A stretch of 64,000 nt of DNA from Euglena gracilis (taxonomy: Eukaryota; Euglenida; Euglenophyceae; Euglenales): assembly GCA_039621445.1 (NCBI GenBank), contig CP154955.1:11396241-11460240 (forward strand). Direction: 5' to 3'. Of this stretch, positions 14,101 through 27,294 are shown piece after piece. The notes below the pieces were generated by a model. That model did no database searches and had not been told where the DNA came from. It was given only the letters and a program-made list of their open reading frames with translations. The position numbers were made by a program, and so were the translations under genes. Each line of letters begins with the position of its first letter. The first letter of the stretch is position 1.

Positions 14101-15630
14101 GGGCGGGGGGTTATTACCTCACTCTTGTCCAAAACAAGGCAATGTCCCAAGAACATGTTGTTGACACAGGGGGTGTGTCAACGCCATTATACTTCAGTGA
14201 AAAACGCCCCGTACCTTCCCAAAATGTGTCGGCGACATGGTGGCGGCAACAACATAGTGTGTTTTGGACAAGGAGGGGAAATGTAGGAATTTAAACTCCC
14301 CATTTAAGTGCGCAGTGCCCAAATGGTGCACAGTGCCCAAATAAGTGTCACACCCCAAGGGCCCGAAAGTGAAGTCCCAAAAAAAAAAAGCGCCCTATAA
14401 AGCCACTTCACACTGAACTGCTTCCGGGTAGTGCCCAAAAAAAGTGTGACACCCTGAGGGTCCGAAACTACAGTCCACTAATGTAATGCACGGGGGGGAG
14501 GGGGGGAATGTGGAGGGGTAGAGGGACGGAGAAAAAGAAAAGGTTGGTAAAGAAACGGGTGTTGAACATGGGGGAATATCTTCAGAGGAGTAGTGTAGGG
14601 GAGGGTCGAAAAGGAGATAGGTGGGCGGCAGAGTGGGGGGACGTGGGGGAGGTGTTGCGATGGTTCAGAGGGGGGGGTGCAGATATAGGAAGGGCTCAGG
14701 GGTGTTTGGGGTATGAGATTCTTGTCCGGCAGATGAGGGGGGTGGAATGCGGTACAAAGATGAATACTCAGGGTAGGAGTTTATTGCGGGAGAAGAGGGG
14801 GTACGGTGGGGGCAACTAGGGGGGTGGATAACCCCCCCCAATGTATCGATAACAACGGGGGAATGGGCGGTAAGACGGAAATAAACAAACCGGAGGGGGG
14901 GGGGCGAAGTGGAAGGAAGGGGAGTGGTTAAAAAAAGTCCAAACAAAATGTGGTGAGAAAGAGGCGTTTTGGCTGAATGCTTTGGAGAAGTGGCGGGTGT
15001 TTGTGAGGGAGGGGCAGTGACAAAGGTTGGAAAGAGGGAGGATTTAATGGTGATGGTTGGGGGGGGGGTGACGGAGATCGGGGCGGTGTGGGTATTCAAA
15101 AAGTGGGGGGCGGGGAAAGTGAGAAATGCTAATTTAGAGGGAAAGGAGGGTTGGGGGGGGGGTCGGCTGATTGTTGGGGGGCTGGTGGGGAAGGTGGTGC
15201 ATGGCTGGGAAATAGTGCGGGGGGGAGTTAGTTGAGCCGGGAGTGGTTACAATGGGGGGGTGGGGGGGTTGAACTGATGTGAGGGGGTGGGAGGAAAAAA
15301 AATGAGTGGGGGTCCGCTTGGTTCCTTCCTGGGGGCAGTGATGTTTTGGGGGGTTTCTTCTTTACCAAGCAAGACCGTTCTGTTGGACCTCTGACATGCA
15401 ACCAACAGCAAGTGGAAATCCTCTTTCGGAGGGAACATGGATTTTTGAAAATATGAACAAACGATGAAGAGAAAGCGAGGGCAGGCGGACCTCGCCTTCT
15501 GCAGGAAGCCAAACCGCCGGTTCAGCTGGACCAGCTTGAACGCCGACCGCGCCCGCAGCCCCTGCTCCTTGGCGAGCTTGTAGTACTTGTCAAGCCGTTC
15601 CTTGGCCTTGGCCTTCTTGGGACGTGCCAT
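1..15630 (-). CDS. SPB1: SPB1/FTSJ3-like pre-rRNA 2'-O-ribose methyltransferase, multi-exon, C-terminus outside window
   Basis: Nucleolar AdoMet-dependent methyltransferase of large-subunit rRNA maturation. Exons read by me (minus strand, high to low): 15491-15630, 13486-13568, 13133-13236, 12136-12336, 11528-11603, 10960-11066, 10466-10535, 9973-10135, 9457-9556, 9185-9224, 8782-8855, 7611-7737, 6879-6949, 5228-5311, 1671-1876, 614-649, plus an acidic piece near 110-170. Phase is continuous from exon 1 through 5228. The start [20 protein letters not shown] matches the family N-terminus. The SAM motif is DLGAAPGGW. The FtsJ K-D-K-E tetrad is present in SAFKL, LHDGAPN, FVTKVF and [20 protein letters not shown] and [13 protein letters not shown] match the middle domain, and an acidic, Lys-rich linker ([20 protein letters not shown]) follows. 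About 560 codons are visible; the family usually has about 800. The Spb1_C domain should lie left of base 1. One exon between 5228 and 1876 appears missed (phase mismatch), and the 614-649 donor is uncertain. Gene identity is very secure. Confidence 0.93.
2418..2526 (+). repeat. GGA trinucleotide repeat
   Basis: About 30 GGA units interrupted by a G10 run. It creates long poly-Glu or poly-Arg shadow ORFs. A shorter GGA run lies at 4103-4140. Confidence 0.95.
2885..3262. repeat. G-run element, tag AACCAGTCAGTCACT
   Basis: Repeated AAACCAGTCAGTCACTC units sit beside C/G runs, with a GGCCAAAAATTTTTCCAGCGCC core. Relatives lie at about 770-1075, 37150-37420 and 37975-38100. SPB1 intron. Confidence 0.65.
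3270..4900. other. SPB1 intron without recognised genes
   Basis: AT-rich unique sequence, a GGA run (4103-4140), a TTCCGGTTTATTCCGG tandem at 4042-4080 (also near 2560-2585), a short TTAGGG-like patch at 4505-4575 and a GGTGCGAAGCGCT motif at 4695. An SPB1 exon missed by me may lie between 1876 and 5228. Confidence 0.6.
4908..5147 (+). repeat. GT microsatellite passing into GC alternation
   Basis: (GT)n with GTGTTGTGT interruptions, then a pure (GC) block 5111-5143. The GC end is a Z-DNA-prone sequence. It lies 81 bp from the SPB1 exon ending at 5228. Confidence 0.95.
8315..8702 (+). repeat. CATA tetranucleotide repeat, ending in CATC
   Basis: About 300 bp of near-perfect CATA with CCTA and TGCA variants at the edges and a final (CATC) block at 8677-8700. 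Confidence 0.97.
10130..10300 (+). repeat. CA/CACCC repeat abutting an SPB1 acceptor
   Basis: CACACCCACACCCACC units begin within 10 bp of the acceptor of SPB1 exon 9973-10135. Confidence 0.9.
13721..14118. repeat. G-run element, tag AAATAATAAC
   Basis: It opens GTAAAAC7 and closes G6TTATTAC. Inside are at least seven CCCAAATAATAAC or inverted copies, mostly joined to C or G runs. It lies in the SPB1 intron upstream of exon 2. Confidence 0.75.
14290..14475. repeat. Relative of the TAAGTGCGCA element family
   Basis: ATTTAAACTCCCCATTTAAG followed by GTGCGCAGTGCCCAAAT-type words and CACCCCAAGGGCCCGAAAGT. Similar text is at 49636-49675 and 50085-50160. Confidence 0.55.
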
Positions 15631-15694
15631 GGTGGGGGGCTGCGGTCGGGTGGCCGGCGGGGTGGCAGTGAGCCTTTGGCACTGGGGAAGGAGC

Positions 15695-15783
15695 AGACTT
15701 TCATTTAGTGCGCCGCGGCGAAGTTTGCCGCGGCGCATGCGGCGCAGAAATAAAATTCTCCGCGGCGCACTAAATGAAAGTCT
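15695..15783. promoter_or_regulatory. Perfect 24-bp inverted repeat just upstream of the SPB1 start codon
   Basis: Arms 15695-15718 and 15760-15783 are exact reverse complements (each half contains TTTCATTTAGTGCGCCGCGG). The 41-nt loop is itself rich in CCGCGGCGC. It starts 65 nt upstream of the SPB1 ATG (15630, minus strand), so it lies in the 5' UTR or core promoter. It could be an RNA hairpin, a protein-binding palindrome or a small foldback insertion; no function is shown by sequence alone. Confidence 0.8.
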
Positions 15784-16441
15784 GGGAGGGAGGGGTCCGG
15801 GGGTCCCATCGGGGGTTCTGAAGTGAACTGTGTTCCGTTGCGAGGTAGGCTGTGAAATCTTGGTGCTTCAACAATGGTGGCCAGCACAGGCAAACCCAGT
15901 GCGAAGGTGAAGTCAGCCAGCAGTCTGGACGCTACCAAATGGGTCTGATGCCTTTGGACGATGCCTTGAGACAAAGATTAGGACTACGGGAGCATTATAC
16001 TTAGAGAGAGAAATAATTCTTCTATGGATGAGACAAAACAGACAAGTTATTTCATTTGGCACTGGCAGTGGCAGTGGCAGGGTTCATTGGTGTTTCCATT
16101 TCATAACCTGCCCCTTTTGTCACTTAACTCCTTTCGCCACTGTACACAAGCAGCGATGGAGAAAGAGCCAAATGGCTGAGATGGGATGTAGGATGCTGTG
16201 CCGCAGACTGCAGAGGGAAGTTCGCGAAGGAGGGGAGTGGCTTGGGAAGCAGGGATGGGAATGTGTGGTGGCTTCGAGTGGAGGAGAGAGACGGAAGAGA
16301 GCAAGCAGGTTGCCAGCTGGAGCTGCTAGCAGGTTGAGTCGGTCTGGGGGCATCAAGGAGCTCAAATGCAAACCCTGGCGTGGCGCTTGGCTGTGTGGCA
16401 GTCAACATCCCCACACGATCCATGCACGTCATACATGGAAA
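15784..16441. other. Intergenic spacer between UbiE (3' end) and SPB1 (5' end)
   Basis: Mixed sequence with open frames on both strands but no convincing exon. The SPB1 promoter should lie here, next to the inverted repeat at 15695-15783. Confidence 0.6.
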
Positions 16442-19400
16442 CTAGGTGGGCTGGGCCAAGTACAGCCACACGGAGCCGAAACAGAACCGTTGGGTACGCA
16501 ACACAGTGAAGCCGGCCGCTTCGATCATGGCGATGAATGCCGGAGGTCTGCGAGAGAAGGTCAAAAAAAATGTTGGGGGGGCGAAGGCTGGTTTTGTCCT
16601 GTTGGTGGTCTTTTTTCCAATAATTTTTTTAATTAATTTAATTTTGTCGGCTAACTCCTTCGGCAGGATTTCGCTTTCAAATTTCTGTTTTTGGTGAAGG
16701 GGGTATACCTTCCCTTTGTTCTCAGCCAATCGAAGGGTGAGACTGGGTGGTGCGTGCGCCTTGGCCAGGTGCCTACCGCTTCACAAAAGCACATGAACCC
16801 ATTTAGATCGACCGCCCCCCCCCCGATAACAACCCCAAACCATTTAAAAAAAAACCATTGCAACCTACACATGCACACACAAAATGTGGGTATATAAATA
16901 CATTTGTATATATGCGCATATGTATATGCATAATATACGTATGTATACATATGCATGGGTGTATGTATACATAAACACAGACACACACAATTCTGTAGGC
17001 AAAATGCTGAAGCTGAGCGTTCAGCTCACTCAAAAAGGAAAGACGGGCGGATGAAATTAGGAGAGGGGCAGGTATGTGTTCTTTTGATAAAACACTTTAC
17101 ATGACAAAAAGAAGGCCGTCAATACCCCCCTACGTCCCTCCAGAGTTTGCCCAACTGAAAAGTCGGATGATGAGGCACTGATATGTTCAGCGGGGTATGA
17201 GAACCCAACCACTGAAAAGCGGATCTATCAAAGAGATATGCATGGTGGGTGAGAACGGCTTCATCCTCGGGAAAGCTGAGATCCCGGATGTAAATCAGAG
17301 AACTACTTGCAGGGAAAATTGGCAATCAAATCACACTTGGGAAACGCTACAATCGAGTTCTGCAGGTGCATATACTCGTCCACCTGGCCACTGATGAGGG
17401 CCCCAATCCTCGGAGCACCATACCTACCAGAAAAAAATCGGGACAGCAATACAGCAAGACCTTGCGACCAGGGTTCGATATAAGGACAGGTGGGGGGGGT
17501 GGTCCGGACCCCCCCTGCGGGCCAGGGGGGGGGGGGGGGGGGGGGGGGGACACCCCCCCACCTAAACAGGTGCGTGGTCAGGGTGGCCGAAAATTTTTGA
17601 CCCCGCAAAACGACCAAAAGTGCCATTTTGGGCACTTTTTGGGCAAAAATGTGCCAAAAATGCAAAAAAATTCGGCGCAAAGCGCCGGAGGAAAAAATTG
17701 ACCCTTTTTGGGGGGGGGGTCCCGGGAACCCCCCCGAGGGTCGGTCCGGACCCCCCTGGCAGGTGGGGGGGGGGGTGGTCCGGACCCCCCCCGCGGGCCA
17801 GGAGGGGGGGGGGGACACCCCCCCACCTAAACCATGTACGCCCTCCTTATATCAAACCCTGCTTGCGACTCTTGCAGTGACCAATAGCTTGGCAGTGAGC
17901 CAAAAAAGATGGTTCCACTTACCGTCGCTCTCCTTCATCCCTTCATGGTGCACAGACAAATTCACAAACGCTGGAAATATTCGACAAAGTTGCCCATTCC
18001 AAGGGTTTAGGCATCAGCTGGAAGAAAAAGGAAAAACTCTCTGATTTCTGATTCTGAAGTTTATGATTTTGTGTCATTCAAGCAAAAGCAAGCAGTGGAT
18101 GCAAGCAGTGGATTGTTAAATTTCCAAAAAAAAGCAAATGTCACAAGAAAATCACTCAATTTTCAAACAACAAGTGCACTGTAGTGTACACCGTAACCAT
18201 CTGGGTATGGAGTCAGATCCATCACTCACCCCAACCCACTCCAGAGAGCCTCACAAGGGACAAATCCATTGTCATGTTGTCTCGGGCAAAATTTGCGATG
18301 TCCCCAGTGGGGATCAGGGTTGGATTTCCGCCCACACCGGATAAAGAGCCCGGCGCCAAAGGCAAGAACGCCGCCCTCGGGGTCCGCAAACTCCAAGATG
18401 GCCAGCCGGCTGTGGGGGCCGTGTTTGAGGACCCGCCGCATCTGAGCCGAGGGATATAACAATATGTTGCAAAGGGGAATGTGGTTTGATTTGCTGTAGG
18501 TTGTTGCATTTTCCATGCGCCTTAGTGCATATGTGCATGATGATTGCCTGTGCTGTGCCATGCAGCAAAAACATGCATACGCACAGACACAACACACACA
18601 CACACACAACACACAAACACACACAACAGGCACACCCAAACACGCACGCACACGCACACGCGCACACACACACTTCCCGCAGTGCACGTGGCCGGTCCCC
18701 AACGTTGCGGATGCCGAAGGATATGGTGACCTTGTCGAAAGCAGCGTCGGGGAGCTGCAGCTGCTGCGCGTCTCCTTCCTGAGAGACCCAACTGACCTCC
18801 CAGAAAGGGATTTTTTTCATTCGCAGGTGAGATCTGTGGTTGAAGACCTGCCACACATCCAAATAAACAGTAAAATCACAAACCGTCTGGTCCAAACAAA
18901 GGATATTCATTGGACGGCTGGGGGTACAAGCGTGCTGTCTTCTGCTGGTATCGTGCTGTCACCCTCCCCGAACAGCAAAAACCTCCAGCTCCTGTTTCTT
19001 TCGAGCAGGCAACCCCCCCAAACAATACCCCCCCCCCCCAATATACCCCCCCAATATACCCCCCAAATAATGCCCTTCGGGTCCGACTTCGCAGACCGAG
19101 TTTATACCCCCCCCCCTTAATTTTGGGAGGATTTTGCCCTCAACATGGTAAAAATCAAAATATTTGGCAATAAATTACGGGAAAAAATCGATTTTTCTGG
19201 ATCATCTGGCCTCGGAAAATGCTAAAGTTCATGAGACAGTTCGATAAATGACCCCAAAAACAAAGGGGTTTGGGGTGCTATTTTTTGAGTCCTTAAGGAC
19301 TTCGAAAAATTTCGAAAATTTGGGGACCTATTACCCCCCCCCCAAGTAATTCCCCCCCGGGACTTCTGGCGAAAAAATAATACCCGAATAATACCCCGGG

Positions 19401-20307
19401 GGAATATTATTTGGGAGGGGTTTACTCCGGCAACTAGCAGGAACGGCCTATTCATCTTTGGGCCCACAGCTGACACAAAAAAAGCTGACACACATCTCAC
19501 AGCTGACACACACATCAGACCTGTAACGTCAACAGGTCAGCAAGGCCCGCCTTCTGCACCTTGCGGCGGCCCTCCTCCAGCATCTTGGCGCTGGGGTCCA
19601 CCCCCAGCACAGTGCCGCCCCCGCGCGTCCGCTGCAGAACATGTGAAGAGGACAATCAACCATTCTGTGCCGCATGGCATTCAATCAAACAGTACTCCCA
19701 CCTTCATCATCATATATCACGCTGCCAGTAGCATACGTAACTCCTCGGAACTCCGTGGAAGCCAGAACTTCTGCTGCCTGGCACTCTGAAAGCCCAAGTG
19801 TAAACCCCCCTCCCTAATAAGTGTGCAGTGCCCTAATTATGCGCAGTGCCCTAATAAGTGCGCTCCCTCCAAGGGTCCAAAACTACCTCCCTAAAAAGTG
19901 CGCACCCCCCCAAAAGAGAAATCAGTGTCACATCTCAGGCCAGAAAAGAACACACACAATTCAGAAAGGTCCTTCTCAGACCAAATACTTCTATCATCCA
20001 AGCCCAAATTTGACACATAATCACTTGATTCGTTGCTTGACATCACAAAATAGGAGGAAAATTGAAAAGAGTGGGAGAAAAGTTAGCATTTTGGGCTTCG
20101 CCCTAATAAGCGCGCAGTGCCCTAATAAGTGCGCACCCCAAGGGGTCCGAAACCACAAACCAAACCACGTCCTTAAAATGTGCGCACCTATGCACTTATC
20201 TGGGGGGTTTATAATGTTTCATCTGCTAATTTTTTTTTGATTTCCTCTCCTTCCCAGGTTATGGCCTTTCAAAAGAGTGCTTTGGATAAAAACACATGTT
20301 TGAAGTC

Positions 20308-20345
<38 letters not shown>

Positions 20346-23182
20346 CGAAGATGGTTTTTCTGAAGAGGTCCGAATTCTAGATTCCCTAGTCGGTGTATTG
20401 CCTTAAAACACACTTCAAAAGCAAAGCCATCTTCAGCGCCAGAAAAGGTCGTTTCGCCATTTACGAGATTTCGCAGCCAAACGTGGTAAAAAGCCTTCTT
20501 TTGAGGGGGTTCTTTGAGTGGGCATCCACCCAAAATATTATCCTCCAGAGGTTTGCACATTGTTTAAATTCTTAGGCTTTAGGATTTTGAACAGCAGAAA
20601 CCCCCAAAGATAAGAACCTTCCTATTCAAACCACTCTCTTCAAGGGTGAAGCGCTGGAAGGAACGGCAAAAAAAAACAGCCCTGAGGAATCCAAAGATCG
20701 TCACAAACAACCTCAAGTCCTTCTTTCTGGAAAAAAAATGAAATGATGCAATGCTGGTTTTGTCTCACCTCTGCAAAAATTTGCAGAGGAAAAAAAGGAA
20801 CCCAAAAAGACCCCAAAAACGTGCAGCCAACCACATTCAGGGCTTGGGGACGACACCAGAGTGCGCGCGATGATGAGAGCCACATCAGCCGTGCCGGTGG
20901 CCAGGTCGAGACAAGCGTTGCCCTGCGACAGCTCCAGCGCCTGGACCTGTTTGGGGGGGGGGGGGTTGCAAGTGGGGCAGAAGGGGAGGAAGGGCACTTG
21001 ACTCCCCTTTAGACACTCAAGGCTGCGCAGTTTGCCCTCACAAGGCACGGTGCCACGCGGACAGAATACAGAGACGTCTCCCGGTGCCTATAAAAAATCT
21101 GCCAAGCAGAATCCACCATAGCTTCCACTTGGAAAGGGTACTGAAAGGGTCGAAAGCAGCTCAGAAAAACTTGATAAACAAGAAGCAGGAACAAATTCTA
21201 ACCGTCTGTGTTATGATAATAAAAAAAACTCCTTGTAAGACATTCTCATCGTGTCAAACACAAGCCACTAAAGCCTGAGCGTCGCAAGCAGATTTTGTGG
21301 TGGAGGGACATCCCCTTTGGGTTGAGCAGAGGGTTCAGATTTTATGCCACCATTTTGAAGGGCTTTGGTACGAAAGCCGTCCAAAACGAAGAGCTGCTCC
21401 GAAAAAAAAATGGAAAGCTGGTGAGCGGAGGCGTGCCCAAAATCCCCACCCTGCTTCCTAGGACTGTCAGACTTGCCGTCCGTTAGCCGACAACTCCTCG
21501 CACACCAAACAACACACACATAACCCCCCCCCCCAAATATAAGACACCCCCAAATATAAGAAACCCCAGGGCTGTTGGACGCTAATCCACACATAAGAAA
21601 CCCCGCATCTATTTTCTCCATGGGTCACAGAAAATCTCAAGGCGCGATCAACACAAAGATGAAGCCGGTCCGGTCTATTGCTTCTTTGCAAAGCAAGAGG
21701 CCAGAAGCAACTGCTTTTTGGGTGGAGCAGGTGCAACTGGACTCAAGAAGGTGAAACGGCGGTCACATATAGTTAATTACATGAAGGAACCGAAGGAAGA
21801 AAAAGTTCCATTTGGGGCCTGCCTTCGACACCCAAATATAACAAACCCCCAAATATAAGCAACCCTTTCGGCCGATCGGCCAAAACCCGAATATAAGAAA
21901 CGGGGTTCTTATATTGGGGGGGGGGGGGTTACACACAAACAGACATGCCATCGCCCCTCGCCAGCCCTGGTCCATGCCCAGGGCCATCACCCGGTTGATG
22001 AGGTCATACCTGTGGGGCAGGCCAGCCATCCTGTCCCCTCTGTCCAGGTGGGTCCCCCAATGACGCAGATGCGCCTCTCGCTCCCTCACCCCCTTCCTTG
22101 GCTGGGCAAAAGCCCCAGACGTCACAAGATCTGATCTGAGAACGTCTCAGCTGCCTGTTTGCACAGGTTTCTGGAACACATTTTTGTTGACGGTTGGTCC
22201 TTAGTAACTTGGCGCCACTCCTTTTTAGTTAAAATTTTTTTCCCGACGCTGAGAAACGGGTCCAAATAACCTGGCAGGGGGGCAGGGCCAAAAGTTGGTT
22301 CCAATCACCTGGGGTATTTGGGGGGGGGGGGGTTTACAGCCCTGCTTGTGGGGCTCATGTGGGCAGAGGGGCTGAACTTGCATTGCATTTTCTGCAGCAA
22401 GCCCTGTTGGGCAGAAGTATAATAATAAAAAAAACACCAAACATGGGGAACACAAGAGCTGGTTTCTGTATCCCCAAAAGGGACATGCGAATTGCATTAG
22501 CCCTTCCCTTTTTTTTTTGATAAAGGTCACAGGGGAGATAAACTCCGCAAGGAAAGTAGAGAACGCAAAACAACGCAGCTGCGAAAAACCTCCGCGCATG
22601 AACCAGCCGTTTGTGTTGGACCTGGGTCCGCACAGGGCACACCTCCGCGCGATGCAGTCAAACATCTTTCCAGACCCAAGCGCAGGCCCTCGGTACTCCC
22701 TGGGGTGAGCAAGGGAAACACGGCACCTTCGTATCAAAGGACGGGACGGAAGGGGTCCAAGAAAGAAGTTCAGCCCCTCTGCCCACATGAGCCCCACAAG
22801 CAGGGCTGTAACCCCCCCCCAAATACCCCAGGTGATTGGAACCAACTTTTGGCCCTGCCCCCCTGCCAGGCTATTTGGACCCGTTTCTCAGCGTCGGGAA
22901 AAAAATTTTACCTAAAAAGGGGGGGGTGCCAAGTTACTAAGTTACTGGAACCATCTTTTTTGCCCCTCCCCCCGCCAAGTTATTCAGCCACAGGGCCCAG
23001 TTATTTGGGGGGCGGGGGGCGTGTGGGGGGGGTTGGATCCCTGCGCCAATCGAGCCGGATGCGTAGGGTGAGCTCCCAGAAACCACGGCACACTTGGAGG
23101 GGGTGGTGAGCCACAGGAAGGCGCCGAGGGCCAGCCCGGCAAGCCCGATGGGGCCGAGCCACACCAGCCAGTCCATGGGGCC
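16442..23182 (-). CDS. ubiE/COQ5: UbiE/COQ5/MenG-family quinone C-methyltransferase, complete, nine exons
   Basis: SAM-dependent C-methylation of a prenylated quinone precursor (ubiquinone, menaquinone or phylloquinone). Exons, minus strand: 23094-23182 (Met at 23176), 22643-22699, 21949-22009, 20857-20946, 19521-19631, 18674-18778, 18338-18441, 17337-17423, 16442-16547 (TAG). From the Met the exons sum to 804 nt, a continuous 267-aa frame, normal for the family. Motifs in order: [32 protein letters not shown] (SAM loop), [64 protein letters not shown], and a C-terminal [12 protein letters not shown]. The first exon encodes a hydrophobic stretch ([20 protein letters not shown]) that could be a signal anchor or part of an organelle-targeting sequence; the start may lie further upstream. 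The donor at 21949 is GC (ATG|GCATGT). The donor at 18674 lies in a GT microsatellite. Which quinone is methylated cannot be decided from sequence. Confidence 0.92.
17490..17845. repeat. G-run element, tag GGTCCGGACCCCCC
   Basis: Near-identical blocks of GGTCCGGACCCCCCCYGCGG, a long G run, then ACACCCCCCCACCTAAAC bound it at 17500-17575 and 17775-17832. The core has CGGCGCAAAGCGCCG (17673-17687). It contains a G23 run. UbiE intron. Confidence 0.7.
18585..18673 (+). repeat. CA microsatellite that supplies a UbiE splice donor
   Basis: ACACAC and ACGCAC units run directly into exon 18674-18778. On the coding strand the intron begins GTGTGTGTGTGCG. Confidence 0.9.
19011..19426. repeat. G-run element, tags CAATATACC and AATAATRCC
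   Basis: It opens with AACCCCCCCAAACAATACC and several CCAATATACC copies and ends GGGGAATATTATTTGGGAGG then GGTTTACTCC. It lies in a UbiE intron. Confidence 0.65.
19800..20213. repeat. G-run element, tag CCCTAATAAGTGCGCA, copy 1
   Basis: It opens GTAAACCCCCC and closes GGGGGGTTTAT. Inside are five or more TAATAAGTGCGCAGTGCCC variants near both ends. It is homologous over its whole length to 33619-34000, in the same orientation. UbiE intron. Confidence 0.8.
20311..20342 (+). repeat. TA dinucleotide repeat
   Basis: About 15 uninterrupted TA units in a UbiE intron. Confidence 0.95.
21515..21937. repeat. G-run element, tag CCCAAATATAAGA
   Basis: It opens CACACATAAC11 and closes G13TTACACAC. 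At least five CCAAATATAAGAAACC-type units inside, plus one inverted TTCTTATATTGGG. UbiE intron, upstream of the YDLINR exon in genomic order. Confidence 0.75.
22211..22378 (+). repeat. Left arm of a 165-bp inverted repeat flanking UbiE exon 2
   Basis: It contains CCCGACGCTGAGAAACGGGT, GGGCAGGGCCAAAAGTTGGT, a G12 run with GTTTACAG and GGGCTCATGTGGGCAGAGGG. It is matched in reverse complement by 22764-22925. Confidence 0.88.
22764..22925 (-). repeat. Right arm of the inverted repeat flanking UbiE exon 2
   Basis: Near-identical reverse complement of 22211-22378; differences are mainly in homopolymer length. Exon 22643-22699 lies in the 385-bp loop. Confidence 0.88.
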
Positions 23183-24089
23183 CTGGGGTAGAAGGGGGTG
23201 GCAAGAAGGGGGTGAGATCTTGGCGGCCAAAAAAAATGGGGCAGGGACGTTGCGAATCGGTGGGAGTTGGTTCTGGCGGGGGACACGCCACAACACGGTG
23301 CAATGCACGTGGCCTCGCTCAGACCAGTCCCGATACCTGAATACCCCAAATGAAAAGGTTGCCCCTTCCTCCGTCATGCAATTCCAACCCACATAAATCC
23401 AGGAAAGCAAAAAAAAAATTGCGTGGGCATAACGCCAAACGGAAGCCCCCGGTGTATGAACTTCCTTCTATGAAGCTATTTGTAGCTGTTGTCTGTAAGT
23501 GTGTACTGTGCCATCTGTAAGTGTGTAAGGAATTCACCTGTGAGCGTGCAGATTTCAAAAGGATGAAAATTTGAAAATGTGAGACAAAAGCGTTTGATCA
23601 CTCATCACAAGCGTCACCCCCCGTCCCAAATCTTTAGGGGCCACAAGCGGTGTAGGCTTAGTAATAGTTTCCCTCGACCTTCTGAGGCAGCCGTCCAATA
23701 ATGGGGCACTCGCCACACTATCTGGCAGGTAAGGGAGACCTTAGGGCAATAGAAAAGCATGGTAGGGCTTTCCCCTCTGCGTTGTGACAGTGTGGTTGGT
23801 CAAAGGGTCAAAGGAGACAAGACACACTGCACGGTGGAACGCCTGCTGTGGTGTGTGGGCCGCGGAGACGGATATGTGTCGGGCCCTCGGCGGCTACAGC
23901 GACCGTGGCCACTGACCCGTATTGCGGATTGTGCAGTGGAGGGGGGAGGCCAGTCGGGTCCCTGCCCTAACCCAGGCAGGCTTTGCCACTTGCAGCTGCC
24001 AGGGGGAGGGCAGCCCCAGAGTGAACCGGACAGTAAGGTGCATACTGTAGGCACCCGTTATAACCTGGCGGGGCCCTTGCTCCTGGCAG

Positions 24090-24285
24090 TGGCCGAATAC
24101 CTTGGCGGGGGGAGGGGCAAAAAAGATGGTTCCAGTAACTTGGCACCCCCCCCCCTTTTAAAGCAAAACTCCTTTACGACACTGAAACAAGGGCCCAAAT
24201 AATCTGGCAGGGGGCAGGGCCAAAAGTTGGTTCCAATAACCTGGCACCCCGCCAGGCTATTTGGGGGGGGGGGGGTTATATTTTA
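24090..24285. repeat. G-run element, tag CCAAATAACCTGGCA
   Basis: It contains TAACTTGGCACCCC, CCCAAATAATCTGGCAGGGG and CCAATAACCTGGCACCCC, ending with TATTTG12TTA. It has the same tag family as the inverted repeat arms at 22.2 and 22.8 kb. Confidence 0.65.
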
Positions 24286-24434
24286 CGCAGCGGCTCCCCT
24301 GCAGGGTGCATCGGTAGGGCACCACCCACCACCTGCCAACACGATGACACATGAAAGCACAGGAAGAAAACAAGTCATGTCAAGACTCCTGCACTGCAAA
24401 GCCTGGCCACAGGGAAACCCGCCAGGGTCCGCGC

Positions 24435-27294
<2,860 letters not shown>

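Noticed and set aside
14500-15240. Long G-rich open frames on both strands
   Set aside because: Strong purine bias removes stops; codon use is unlike the real exons and no motif is present.
16028-16636. Plus-strand 202-codon open frame
   Set aside because: It overlaps the last UbiE exon on the opposite strand and has no recognisable motif.
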